A stretch of 64,000 nucleotides of DNA from Blastocladiella emersonii ATCC 22665 (taxonomy: Eukaryota > Blastocladiomycota > Blastocladiomycetes > Blastocladiales > Blastocladiaceae), in contig JANHCV010000014.1 of NCBI GenBank assembly GCA_025594325.1, positions 496,001 through 560,000 of the forward strand, in the 5' to 3' direction. The position numbers and the translations under genes are program-made. Positions 41,183 to 51,873 of this stretch are shown here, one piece after another. The notes beneath the pieces were generated by a model, which saw nothing but the letters and a program-made list of their open reading frames with translations, was not told the origin of the DNA and made no database searches. How positions within the stretch are numbered: the stretch's first letter is position 1; each line of letters starts with the position of its first letter.

Positions 41183-42823
41183 ATGAAAACTGAGAGCAAA
41201 CCGAACTCTATGCCGCACCTCCCGCTCGATGTCATTGAGCGCATCCTCTTCACCGCCGCCAAAGTCGCATGCCTTAACGTCTCTTCGCAGCATGCTTCCT
41301 GCGTGTGCGCGCGCGGTTTCCGAAGCCAGCAACACGCCATGAACCACCCCGCTGCACTCTTTCATCTCAGTGTGCAGTGCCGCACGTCGGACGAGCAGAC
41401 GGCCGCGGCAACTCGTCTTCGCACCTTGATGGGCGTCATCCGCTGCAGTCCGCGGCTCCGCGACTTTGCGTTCGACTACATCCCGGGTACCGCGCCGCTG
41501 CACGTTGTCGCAACCGACCGCAACGACCGGCTTGACATGGCCATTCGTTTGCGCCGGTTCACGGTTTCTATTCATGGCGAGGAAATCAAGTTGGCGAGCC
41601 TACTTCCGTTGCTGTACAAGTACGCGCTTGGTGCGCCGCGGCTCAATATTCTCGAGTTTATCCTGCTCAACCCGTTCCTTGGCGTGGACACGTCGTCAGT
41701 GTTCAGTCACGCCTTTGATTCGGGACATCCTGACGTGGTTCGCCTCGTTCGACGCCTTGGCCTGATCGCATAGCATTCGGATACCGCTTTGATCTCCAAG
41801 GCAACCATCACCTGTCAAATCGCCATCCTTGATGCACTCGAGGCAGACGGGATCCTTCCCGCCCAATCGCCCAAGTTTGTCGATTTCTGGGGCCCCTCCT
41901 CAACGGGGCGGATTGATGTCCTCAACTGGCGGTGGAGCTGCTGCGAGCTAGTCCCGGGCATCAGGTTCGGCTTTGGGCTGAGCCTCATCGCTGCCAGCAA
42001 GAGCGGCGAGGTTGACGTGGTGCGTTGGATCTTCAGCAAGGGGCTTGCCACCACAAATGCCGCGTACGGGGTCCTGGATTCGAACTCGTCGTACCGCCCA
42101 GACTCCCGCGCAACGCCAACGCCGATGGACACGATCAGCAAGAACGGTCACGTCAAGGTGCTTGAGGAATGGCGCAAGTCGGGCGTTCAGTTCTATTACA
42201 CGGATCAGGCGCTCAACCAGGCGTGTGCCCAGGGTCACGACGCCGTTGTCGAGTGGTGGCTCACGTCCGGGCTCGAGCTCAAGTTCACCAAGGACGCGCT
42301 CAAGGCGGCCAACGCGTTCGGCCACGACGCGGTGCTCGCCCAGCTCCGTCGACCTTTTCATGGCCTGCGCAGCCAACAGGCTCGACTTACTGGAGTGGTG
42401 GTGGCAGCGTCGGAACCAAGTACCAGAAATTCGAATCCACTGCCCCTCGGGACTTGAGGCTGCGAGCGAGGCTGGCCATCTTGCCGTTGTACACTGGCAC
42501 TTCCGCACCGGACTCGGGCGCCCAGCTCGGGGGTACTTCACTATAGGCGCGGGACCGAGCTGGAATATCCTCGATATAGTCAGCAAGCTCGGACACGTCG
42601 CTATTCTCGAGGAATGGCGCAAGTTGGGGGTTGCCCTTCGGTACACCAAGGCCGCGCTTGACGAGGCGAGTAAAAAGGGTCACGTTCGCGTCGTCGAGTG
42701 GTGTGGCTCAAGTCAGGTCTTGAGGTTAAGTACTCGAATCACGCGTTCCTCGCAGCCAACACGTATGGTCACGAACAGGTGCTTGACATGTGGCGCGCTC
42801 ATGCTTACAAGGTCCGGTTTTGA
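41183..42823 (+). pseudogene. F-box/ankyrin-repeat gene, broken
   Basis: From ATG 41183 the frame gives an F-box-like start (MPHLPLDVIERILFTAAK) and a helical region. It then meets an in-frame TAG at 41771-41773, after which the same frame continues (ISKATITCQIAILDAL). Ankyrin-type repeats of the form GHDAVVEWWLTSGLELKFT and GHVKVLEEWRKSGVQF follow. The frame shifts near 42345 (next readable LDLLEWWW) and again near 42705, after which an alternative frame reads on (GHEQVLDMWRAHAYK) to TGA 42821. One nonsense and two frameshift lesions are visible. Intact relatives would be F-box-ankyrin proteins, usually SCF adaptors. Confidence 0.8.
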
Positions 42824-43807
42824 GAAGGATTGGCGTTGTTGTTGTTGCGGTTTCGTTTTGATAAATGTTGCTCAATTACAACGGACTTTGTCTATTCTGC
42901 GCACTGTGCGGACGTTCGAGAGTGAATTCTGAGTGGGAACGCGCCGTTGATTCGACGAAGCATGATGGTTTCCCCCATCGAGGCCATGGCCATGACCATG
43001 GCCATGACCGTGATGGCCACGATCAAACTTTCTCGATGTCACAGCTCAGTTCTTCGAGAAACACAGGATTCAAGAGGAATATACTCGCTCGCTCGTGGGG
43101 AGCAGTTTGACGAGCATTATTGAGCGGACGCGATGAGGATTGGTCTTGGCACAATTGTCCTCGCAACTCAAAGCTCGCCGCGCAGCTGTGGCACCGACTT
43201 GCGCGCGAACCGTCGTGCAGAACACCGCGTTGAGCTTGTCCGTGCACTCTCTTACTGTTCGGAATCGCGATGCTGTCCACGTCCGCCGTGTACTTGGCCG
43301 TAAGCGCCACGCACGCGTCCCTGCCCGTCCAAGTTGTGCACTCAGATCCACATGGCACCGCGCAGTTCCATCAGCAAGCGCGCAAGATGGACCACCTTGG
43401 CCACGAGCCGTCGTCAGAGAGCAGATAGGCGAAGAGTTAGCCAAGGCGCGGTGCGGGGTTGCTGGTCGACGGTGTCACCAGCTTCAAGCCGGAGTGCGCC
43501 GGCCAACAGTCGACTCTGCTGTACGTCAAGTTCTCGCCACGAATCAACGTTGGGCGCCGAGCCGAGCTGGCAGACAAGTGGGAGACGCGTCGCGCCACAT
43601 CGAATCACGGTCTCGTGGCGGGCTTGCCGCAAACGATGAGCCTTGGTGGCACAAGATCAATCAGGAGGGCTCAGCGAGCTTGAAGTGCCGAGCGATCTCA
43701 ACAGGGCTGCTTCTGATCCAACTCGTGATGAGCAGACCGCGGAGCGAACGACGCGCCACGAGCTCCATAGGGTTCTCAGGAGAGACAATCAGACATGCTT
43801 GTTACAT
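42824..43807. other. Unassigned region before TFB4
   Basis: About 1 kb between the ankyrin pseudogene and the TFB4 3' end. A CATGGC-rich stretch (about 42980-43020) reads on the minus strand as HHGHGHGHGHGLDGG, recalling the His/Gly protein at 59446-60231. A long plus-strand ORF (43140-43886) runs into the TFB4 3' end antisense, and has shadow-like Arg/Ala/Ser composition. I do not call a gene. Confidence 0.35.
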
Positions 43808-45014
43808 TCAACCCAGACTGGCACGCTCGGCCGCGGTCGGGAACCGCGTCTTGCACGTATCGCACGATGGCTGGTACTGGCAGTAGACTACGCGCGCGCG
43901 CGGGACTGTCAGCGTTCCACCTCGACCTCACGCACACCCGCCCCGATATCACACCCGTAACGAAAGGAACGTACTCGAGAGACACACGGAGCACACGAAC
44001 CCCTCGGTGACCATGTTGCGGTGGCAGAAGCACGCGGCGTGGAAGTCGACGTGGGTCGACGCCGGCAGGATCAGCGTGTCGCGGAGCTCGGGCGGCGGGA
44101 GGAACGTGAACTGTTGGCGGGAAAGTGAGTGAAGGCGGCGCGACGACGATGACAGAAGGCGTACCAGCATGTGCTGGATCGCGCCGACCGGGTGGGGCAG
44201 GCACCGGTACACGCCGTGGGTCAGGTGCGCGGCCTGCTGCAGGAACACGGACTCGGAGTACAGCTTGCACACGTCGATGGTCATTTCCTTCGGCGGGGTG
44301 AGTCAGTTTGTTGATCGCGAGCGAGCGAGCGGGAGCAAGAGCGGGCGCGTGTGTACCCCTTTCTGCGCCGAGAAAATGGCGTTCATGAGCGAGACGTAGT
44401 GCGCGGGGTTATCGTGCGACGCCGAGATGACGAGGATGTTGGTCTTGGTGCGCTCGGCGTCGCGCGTCACGCGGTGCGCGTCTACGCGGGAGAGCGGGTG
44501 CGTGAGCGGCGCGTCCGCGTATCGGAAAGTCGACGGAATGACGTACAGCACAGCGCCTTGGAGAGCGCCGACGAGAGCATGCACCCGGCGTCGGCTACAC
44601 GTTGCGTAGTGCGTGTGAGCGGCCCCGCCCCACTCACCCGCGCACGCCACGCAGCGTACCGTCAAGATCCCCCGCCCGCGTCGCCTCCGCATCCGCCTGG
44701 ACCAGCCGCTTGGCCTCGCCAATCGTCGTGTTGTTCATGAGGAAGAACTGCTGGTACGCGTTGGCGCGCTCGACGTGTTCCTCCTCCCCGCCCACACTCA
44801 GCTGCTGCGGCGGCAGCGGGAACAGGAACTGGCTGGACCGCGAAGCGGCGCCGATGACGGCGAGCTTGTTGTCGTGGTTGAGCGCGAGGTACGCGTTGAG
44901 GAAGACGCATAGCTGGTCGAGGACGGACGCGTGGTCGGCGGCGTGGCGCGCCCATGTCGCGGCGCTGCAGTCTAGCACGACGATCAGCAGGGAGACGTTC
45001 TCGGTGTCGGTCAT
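43808..45014 (-). CDS. TFB4: TFIIH core subunit TFB4 (p34)
   Basis: Six exons (45014-44660, 44594-44547, 44481-44357, 44287-44165, 44110-43975, 43887-43808) splice in frame to 288 aa, the usual TFB4 length. The N-terminal von Willebrand A-like fold starts with SLLIVVLDCSAATWAR. The family's CMLSSALSKALCY lies across exons 3 and 4, then MNAIFSAQK, MTIDVCKLYSESVFLQQAAH and GVYRCLPH. The C-terminus has the C4 zinc motif VDFHAACFCHRN...FVCSVCLS...YCQYQPSCDTCKTRF, joined across the last intron. It acts with SSL1 and XPD/XPB in TFIIH for transcription initiation and nucleotide excision repair. Introns are 52-87 nt with GTAC donors. Confidence 0.94.
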
Positions 45015-45644
45015 GGCGTGGGTTGCATCAAGTTATCGGGTGTGCGCTTCATGGAAGTGGGGGTGGTCAAGAAGGGAGCGCGAGCGGGAGGGCCGCGCGG
45101 CTCTCAAACTCTGCCCTCGGACTGCAGGATGACGAGGCAGGCAGAAGGTTCCGCGTTGGAAGAGAACATGTTATAGACAAGAAAGACTAGTAGGCGAGAG
45201 GGAGAGTAGAGGCTGCGAAAGACGCGCAGAGGTATGGGAGTGGGAGAAGGCTGAGCAGCTGGTCGGTCGGAGCAAAGCGAGTGTGCGTATCAACAATAAC
45301 CTGTAAAATTTGCGGGAGAGTAGGTAGGTAGGGTGGGGTGGAACGACAACAGAAGGTGAGGGGTGTTGGAGGAGAACGCGGCGTGGACGGGAAGGGAGAC
45401 GAGGAGGAGGCTCGAGCGTGGCGGCGGCGGAGCGAGCAAGGACGCAGCACACACGCGCGCGCACGACGAGGGAGACAAGGAGGGGCAGGGGACGCTGCCC
45501 GAGGAGAAGCCGCCACGCCGAACCGTACAGCGAGAGGAGACCGACCGACCGACGACCGCGCACCGACACGACCCGAGCGACCCTTGACGCCAAAACGACC
45601 AGCCGCGAGCAAAAACAAAGCAAAAGAAGGGGGTGGGGCGAGGC
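45015..45644. other. Intergenic spacer, purine-rich on the plus strand
   Basis: 630 bp between the TFB4 start and the COX5 stop. The plus strand is strongly A/G-rich from about 45180 to 45480. ORFs here are low-complexity Arg/Glu or Ser/Pro shadows. It probably holds the TFB4 promoter and COX5 3' UTR. Confidence 0.4.
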
Positions 45645-46672
45645 TTAGGCCTGGGCAACGTGGCCGGAGCCCTTGTAGTTGTCGGAGGCGACGCCGGTGT
45701 AGGGGTTGCCGTTCATGCCCTTGGCGTACTCGTTGGAGGCCTCCTGCCACTCCTTGGTGGTGGTCGGGACGCCCTGGCCGCCTGTGAGCGTAACGAGGAA
45801 CGAGGGTGAGCGGCATGATCGAGGGGACGGACGGAGGGGCGAGTGAGAGCGAGCGTACCGAGAGTGCGGATCCACCAGAAGAGCCCGGCCGAGGCGGCAA
45901 CGACGCCCATGGTCGCGGCGAAGACGCGGATCTGGAATCCCTTGGGGAGCTTCTCGCGGGGGCCGTGCGGGCCGTAGGCGATGTAGTAGACTGGACGGCG
46001 GGCGGGCGAGCAGGGTGAGTATCATCGGGTCGGTCGGTTACGGGTCGAGCAAGTCGGGCAGGCGGGCACCACGGATACAGCAGCTGCTCGAGCCGCGCAG
46101 GGACAGGGAGTACAGGGTGACGAGGCGGACGAGGAGGTGACGCATGTGGCGTAGTCGGCGATCAAGGAACGCCGCAAAATAGAGTTTCGCGACGGCCGAC
46201 CGAGGACGCCGAATCAGGTCGGTCGGCGGGCAGTCGCCGAGGGCAGGATCCATGGTTGTCGATACATGTGGGTGGCGGAGCACGAGGGGGAAAGGGAAGG
46301 GACCCGAAGGTGGGGGTAGAGTTGGGTCGATCGGAGCGCCGGACGCGCGCGCGCGCCGTGACGGGGCGCGCACCCCGCGAACCCAGGAAGATCGGCATCT
46401 AACGAAGGCGGCGTCAACGTACGGGCCTTCTTCTGGTCGGCCGAGAGGGCCTTCCAGTCGCCCTTCTGGGCGGCGAGCAGCGACTCGACGACGGCCGAGC
46501 GCTCGGGCTGGGCCATGGCGGTCCAGCGGGCGGGGATGTCGGCGAGCGCGGTCCGCGACACGGTCGAGGGCGCGGCGGCGGCGGGCGCGGCGGCAACGGC
46601 CTCGGCGGCCACCGTGGAGGCGGCGCGGCGCGGGGCGGCGCGGAGGGCGGCGGCGGTGGCGGTGCGGAGCAT
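45645..46672 (-). CDS. COX5: Cytochrome c oxidase subunit 5 (COX4 family)
   Basis: Three exons (46672-46423, 45990-45859, 45781-45645) give 172 aa. The start MLRTATAAALRAAPRRAAS is a classic Arg/Ala mitochondrial presequence. The mature part has IPARWTAMAQPERSAVVESL, YYIAYGPHGPREKLPKGF and one membrane helix (FAATMGVVAASAGLFWW). It ends with the conserved TKEWQEASNEYAKGMNGNP. It is a nuclear-encoded regulatory subunit of complex IV in the inner mitochondrial membrane. The first intron is 432 nt, far longer than any other here; I saw no convincing extra exon in it. Divergent from the PABPN1-like gene. Confidence 0.93.
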
Positions 46673-47466
46673 GGCGGAGACTCGTGTGCGGGGAGTGCGG
46701 GACGGCGACGACGACGGCTGCGGGCGAGGGCGAAGAGGGTGGCGGAGGGGAGATGGGCGGGAACGCACGCACGCAGGCTGCACGGCCGGCCTCTCTCAGA
46801 GTGCTTTCGATCTCGCAAGGCTTGTTGACTGCCGCCTGCCACCCCTGTCACCGCCGAAAACTCAAACCCGCATCGGCTGACATCAGCTGATGTCCCGAAA
46901 CCGCGGTTTTCACCCCACCTCCACGTGGGTCGACTCGGTTCCGACTGACCGCTCCGGCTCCCGTTGCCGCCCGCGTCGAGTCTCCTCTCCCTCCCCGCCT
47001 CGCTTGACTACTTAACGGTCCCGCACCCCCTGCAACGTATCGCACACGCTACTCGCTGCAACGCGCTCTGCTCTGCTAGGTACGGCACGCCCGCGCTCTT
47101 GCTGCCACCTTCGGGTGGTCGACGACCCTCGCGCCGCCACGCGCTCCTTCGAAAAGACGGATCCTGCTCCGCACCCACAAGATGGCTCAAAAGATGAAAA
47201 AATACTCATGACAAAAGACGCCCTCGGCGCACCACAAAAAATACGATCCGTCGTGTATACACGCAACAAACAAAAAAAATAAGAGCAGCCTCCGCAGACT
47301 CGATTCTGGTATGCTCACGCTCTGCTCACACCGCCCTCCTCTCCCTACTCCTAGTTTATGCCCTTCACACGCGCACTCGCTGCCGCACTCGCACTCGCAC
47401 TGCCGCCGACATGACCGTACGTCTAACCCGCGCCCCGCCGCCATCGTCTTCCAGCAAACCGCAACC
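46673..47466. promoter_or_regulatory. Divergent promoter region of COX5 and the PABPN1-like gene
   Basis: About 800 bp separate the two start codons. No ORF of interest is present. An ATG at 47411 begins a short upstream ORF that overlaps the PABPN1-like start out of frame and ends at 47503. A GTACGT...TTCCAG pair (47417-47454) looks like a splice pair but would give only 38 nt. Confidence 0.4.
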
Positions 47467-48504
47467 ATGGCCGACTCCATCGACTACGACGTGCCCGACA
47501 TGACGACCGACGCCGACCTCGATGAGTTCAAGCGCAAGATGGCCGAGCTCGAGGCCGAGACGGCGCGCCTGCAGGAGATGCAGGACCTGGCCGCCGGCAA
47601 CGACGTGACCTCGGTCGCCGGCTCGACCGCCTCGGGCGCCGACGCGGGCAAGCCCGACGCGGCAAAGGAGGAGTCGGACCGCCGCTCCATCTACGTCGGC
47701 AACGTCGACTACGCCACCACCCCCGAAAACCTCCAGGCCCTCTTCAACGACTGCGGCACCATCAACCGCGTCACCATCATGGTCAACAAGCTCACGGGCC
47801 AGCCCAAGGGATACGCCTACATCGAGTTCGCTGACGAGGCCGCCGTCACCGCCTCGCTCGCTCTCAACGACACGGAACTCAACGGGCGTAACATCAAGGT
47901 CACGCCCAAGCGCACCAACATCCCCGGCCTCGCTACCCGCGGCCGCGGCGGCCGCGGTGGTCGTGGTGGACGCGGCGGGTACCCCGGCGGCTACCCGATG
48001 ATGCCGTACGCGCCCTACTACGCACCACCACCCGGCTACGGCCCGCCCCACGGCTACTACCCGCCCCCGCCCCCGCACTACTGGGGCGCGCCGCATCACC
48101 CCGGCGCCGGCGCCCCCGGCTACTACCCGCCCCCGCCGCACATGGCCGGCGGCGGCCACGGTCACGGGCACGGCGGGCACCGCGGCGGGCGCGGCGGGCG
48201 TGGCGGTCGCGGCGGCGGCGCTGGCGGCCCGCGTCACCACCCGTACGGCGCGCCGTCGGGCGGGCACCGCGGCGGGCACCGCGGCGGACACCACCACCAC
48301 CACGGGCCGCACCACCACGGCAACCACCAGGCGTACCACCAGCACCACCAGCAGTACCCGAACGAGGAGGGGCAGCAGTACCCGCAGCAGCACCAGCACG
48401 GCGCCTACCCCGTCGAGAGCGCGGCGGCGGCCGGCGCGCCGGGTGTGGGCAGTGATGCCATGGATATGTCGTCGTCCGGGATCGCTGAGCACCAGCAGCA
48501 GTAG
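47467..48504 (+). CDS. PAB2: Poly(A)-binding protein 2 (PABPN1/Pab2-like)
   Basis: Single exon, 345 aa from ATG 47467. The order is that of PABPN1: an acidic N-terminus, a coiled coil (DEFKRKMAELEAETARLQEM), then one RRM with RNP2 SIYVGNVDY and RNP1 KGYAYIEF, directly followed by TNIPGLATRGRGG. The Arg/Gly-rich C-terminus is extended far beyond the usual length by Gly/Pro/Tyr (PPPGYGPPHGYYPPPPP), RGG, and His/Gln-rich repeats. It controls poly(A) tail length and nuclear RNA surveillance. The RGG part is a likely arginine-methylation target. In-frame codons continue upstream to 47311, but MADSIDYDVPD is the natural start. Confidence 0.93.
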   Translation: MADSIDYDVPDMTTDADLDEFKRKMAELEAETARLQEMQDLAAGNDVTSVAGSTASGADAGKPDAAKEESDRRSIYVGNVDYATTPENLQALFNDCGTINRVTIMVNKLTGQPKGYAYIEFADEAAVTASLALNDTELNGRNIKVTPKRTNIPGLATRGRGGRGGRGGRGGYPGGYPMMPYAPYYAPPPGYGPPHGYYPPPPPHYWGAPHHPGAGAPGYYPPPPHMAGGGHGHGHGGHRGGRGGRGGRGGGAGGPRHHPYGAPSGGHRGGHRGGHHHHHGPHHHGNHQAYHQHHQQYPNEEGQQYPQQHQHGAYPVESAAAAGAPGVGSDAMDMSSSGIAEHQQQ

Positions 48505-48921
48505 GCGTGGGTGTCGGCGCGGGTGTGGATGGCTCGTATTGTGGGGAGACGGAATGGAAATTTGTTCTTGTAATCAATCGTTCTCGCCTGCCTCCCTTGG
48601 CCCTGACTGACCGCTGAGACGAGTAACGCAGGCGGATGTTCGCTGAGCGACGATGCACGTCGCGAACTCGTGGCAGCTCACGCATCGACCCAGCGTCGCA
48701 GTCTGGCGCGAGACGCGGTATCCCCTCGCCCTCGCTTCCTGCAAGAAGGCGACATGTTCCATGCGCTCACAACCACACGATCACGCAGGAGACAGATCGT
48801 CGCGGCTGCGAGACGCGGTGCGCCACCCGCGTGATGCCACTGGCGAACGGCCAATTGACATTTCTCGCTCCGCGGCCGATGGCGCCTCCCGTTGTCCCGC
48901 TCGTACCAAGTATCCAGCACC
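48505..48921. promoter_or_regulatory. Spacer with the shared upstream motif of the B-type genes
   Basis: Around 48805-48840 it has GAGACGCGGTGCGCCAC and then CGCGTGATGCC, about 90 bp before the B1 ATG. The same order (GAGACGTGTTGCGCCAC, CGCGTGATGCC at 51778) precedes B2. CGCGTG is one base from the CACGTG used by the A group. Confidence 0.4.
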
Positions 48922-51681
48922 ATGGAAGCCGATGAACTATATGCAATGCGCTCGGCACACTTCGCTGATCTCCCTGCCGAGCTAGTGGCGCTGGTCTTGC
49001 AACTCGCGCTGCCGCGGCCCGCTGTCCTGCTTGCAACCGCCGGACTTGCCAGAATCGCGGCTGTATCTTCCGTCCAATGGGTTTGGCGCTGCTCTGTGGT
49101 GTATCTACCGGCTCGTTTTGGGAATGGCCCACGGACCCATCACACTTCCCGCTCCAGTCCAGCCGACCCCATGCCGTTTCTCAATTGCATTCGCCGTCAC
49201 AGTTTCCTTGAAGGAATATCGACCGCATGGATTGAAACAGAAAGCCGGCGCTGGTCGCCTGGTGTGGACGTGTTCGACGACCCAACCCTCAAGCGCTTCA
49301 TCGCTCGGTTTACGCCTCGCATATCCAAGCCGCTCGTTTTGCTTCCCAACGAGCGCTGGTGCAGTCCCACAGATTCCCACGTTTTCAGCTGCTACAGCCT
49401 CACGTCGTCGTACTTTCCGAACTTTTTTCCCGCTGCGGCAGCTCGCCCTGCTATTTGCAGCCCAGGGCCGCGTTGACCCGCTCCGCTTAGTTCTCAGCGC
49501 GCTCAACCACTCGCACATCAGCTGCCACCGCCGTCCCCTCCTGCATTGGCTTGCTCTTGATATAGACTGGCGTTCCGGCGTTGCGGTTGCGATCCACAAT
49601 CACGCGGAATTGATTAACCAAGAGTATGGTGCTAACGTCGTTCAGCAATGGCTCACGTTTCTCGAGTACCTCGCGCTTGTGGCGCTGAAGTGGTGGCGGC
49701 CTGAAATCCTCTGGGTTCTCGAACTGCCCGAGTACGCTTTTCACAAGTGGCGCTTTATTCGCAACTTCTACCGGTACGACCGGCTTCAGTTTGGCTTGGC
49801 TTCGTGTGACTCCTCGCTATCAGCAGAAATCGTCCTCCACACACTACAGTGGTTTGCTGGTCCGCACGGGGAACTTGTTGATCGGACACGGTGCCCTACA
49901 TTAGCCGGCCGCTTTTTCAAGCGATGCAGCAAAAAATGCCTCGCGAACATGGTTTATCTATTCGACCCGCTCGAAAGGCTCATGCAACTCGATTTTCGAA
50001 TGCGCTGCCAGCTTGCAGCGACCCTTCTTGACGCCATTCGTCTTGATTAACTCTTTGAGCCGAACGATTCCGCTGAAGATCAGTTGGATGGCGCGATGCA
50101 ACTTGTTCGGCATGCCGTCTCCCATCAGCACATGTTGCCCAGTTTCATGTTCGATCTCATCGTCTGCGAGTCGCGGAACCGACTGCACTTTGCCCGTTAC
50201 GCTTACAGTGTTTGTGGGTCGACCATTTTTGCTGACAGTACGTTTTGCTCGCGTGACAGCTTCGCTCGTCCGTGGACTGAGCTTCTCTTGCCTCCCACTG
50301 TAGCTATACGCCTTTCGATTGGTGACCAAATGGCGGAGCCCAGTTCCAATGAGCGGGATGTCCCCGAGCAGACTGCTCCCGAGCCAGCAACTGTCGAGCC
50401 AGCCCTCGCAGAGCCTTATGTGAATGACTCGGGGACAGCCCAGGCGGGTGATCTTGACTCGAATGGTGTCGATTCTGCAAGCGATACTAGCTCAACCGAG
50501 GAGACCCGCTCCACCGCCAGCGATGACACGCATCCTTGTCTTTCCCAGACGCGGATCGATGACATCGTATTCGAGATCACATCCATCGTTGAGCTAGCCT
50601 CAACTCTGGGTGTCAGTGTCAACGAAATTCTTGATCACGCCGTGCTCGCCAAGCTCGCGGAGCTCGACGCTCTCAAACACATCGTTGGATCCATTGCTGC
50701 GCACAGCGTCAACGCCAGCGCCTTCGAGGGCTATGTCAATGCGCTTGCGGAGACCATCGACAGCACGTTGGTGCGTTTTGACCCCGAGGTCGCGGACGCC
50801 CATGGACTTCTTCTCGTTACTCTTCTCAACAGTCCGCTGACAGCTCCCGCAACGCTTGAGTACCTGGGACGGAAGGACTCGCGTTTTGGGCGTTGCAACG
50901 CGCACTGGCACTGGTACAAGCTAATTTTACCCTCTACTCGCCGTGGAACTGGCCATCTTGATTGTACTGGTTTAAGCCCAGAGGCAACGCCAAAATCGCC
51001 CTCGCCCAACTACTCGTTGCACGACGAGCTCGGTTCGCCGCCACCCGTTGACCTGGCCGCGGAGGAGTCCTACGTTGAGGGTGATGCCGAAGTTCATCTC
51101 GAACGCGAACATGAGTTTGAGGACTCGAATTCGTCACTCGTGTCCTTGGCGGCGGGTGAGGACCCCTTCCTTGCCCCTTGGCAACGCGCACTTCTTGCGG
51201 TGCTCACCGAGATCCCAGGCTTCAAGGTGGTCCAAGACTCGCTTCCTGACCATATATATACGCGACTTGGTTCTCGCGTGAAGCACTCTGCCGTGCCGAC
51301 TTCTTCCAACGTGGCGAAGCCACAAGCGGCGTCCCTGGCATCGGGACTGATACGGCGTGGATTATCGAACAGCTCTACCGTGTGGCTCCCGAGGTTCTCA
51401 TCAACGAATTTGTACGCGTCAGCGTCGCGAGTCCGGCGTTCATCTGGCGCATGCTCCTGCCCGGCGCGCTTGATGGAATCCGGTCGCCCAAGTGGGTGCT
51501 CGCTGCCGCGTGCGTGGCCTTTGACCGCTTTCACGACATGCCGACGGCTTTGAGCGCGGCGCTGGCCGTTCTCTTTGCTGCGGCGGATGAAACGACACGG
51601 TCGGGTCACTTCCGCGACATGTTTTCTGCCGAATTCGAGCGGCGGGGGTTCGATGGGGATCAGTTCTCTTCGGACGAGTAA
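48922..51681 (+). pseudogene. F-box-like superfamily member B1, broken
   Basis: ATG 48922 opens MEADELYAMR and an F-box-like LPAELVALVLQLALPR. The frame breaks at a T6C3 run (49423-49431) and continues one frame over with LRQLALLFAAQGR and FLEYLALVALKWWRPE. It then meets TAA at 50048-50050 but stays homologous beyond it. A degenerate copy of the conserved intron begins near 50209 (GTTTGT). An acidic segment (PEQTAPEPATVEPALAEP) is unique to this copy. A last frameshift near 51268 precedes TDTAWIIEQLYRVAPEVLIN and LLPGALDGIRSP. One stop and two frameshifts against its paralog B2 make it a pseudogene, unless base-calling errors explain the homopolymer sites. Confidence 0.75.
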
Positions 51682-51873
51682 AAAGATGAATAGATGTTGA
51701 CAGTTGAGTTTCCCATGAGTTTGCGATATCGCCAACTGTGCCCTCGCGAAAGAAATGTGAGACGTGTTGCGCCACTCGCGTGATGCCGGCGTGATCAGAG
51801 GCGCCCAAAAGGGCGGCTCGCCGTTTGGCCGATCCGCCCTCCCCGCGCCTGCTCAATGTATCGAATCCAACGC

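Noticed and set aside
43140-43886. 248-aa plus-strand ORF before TFB4
   Set aside because: It runs antisense into the last exon of TFB4 and has no recognisable domain or codon signal.
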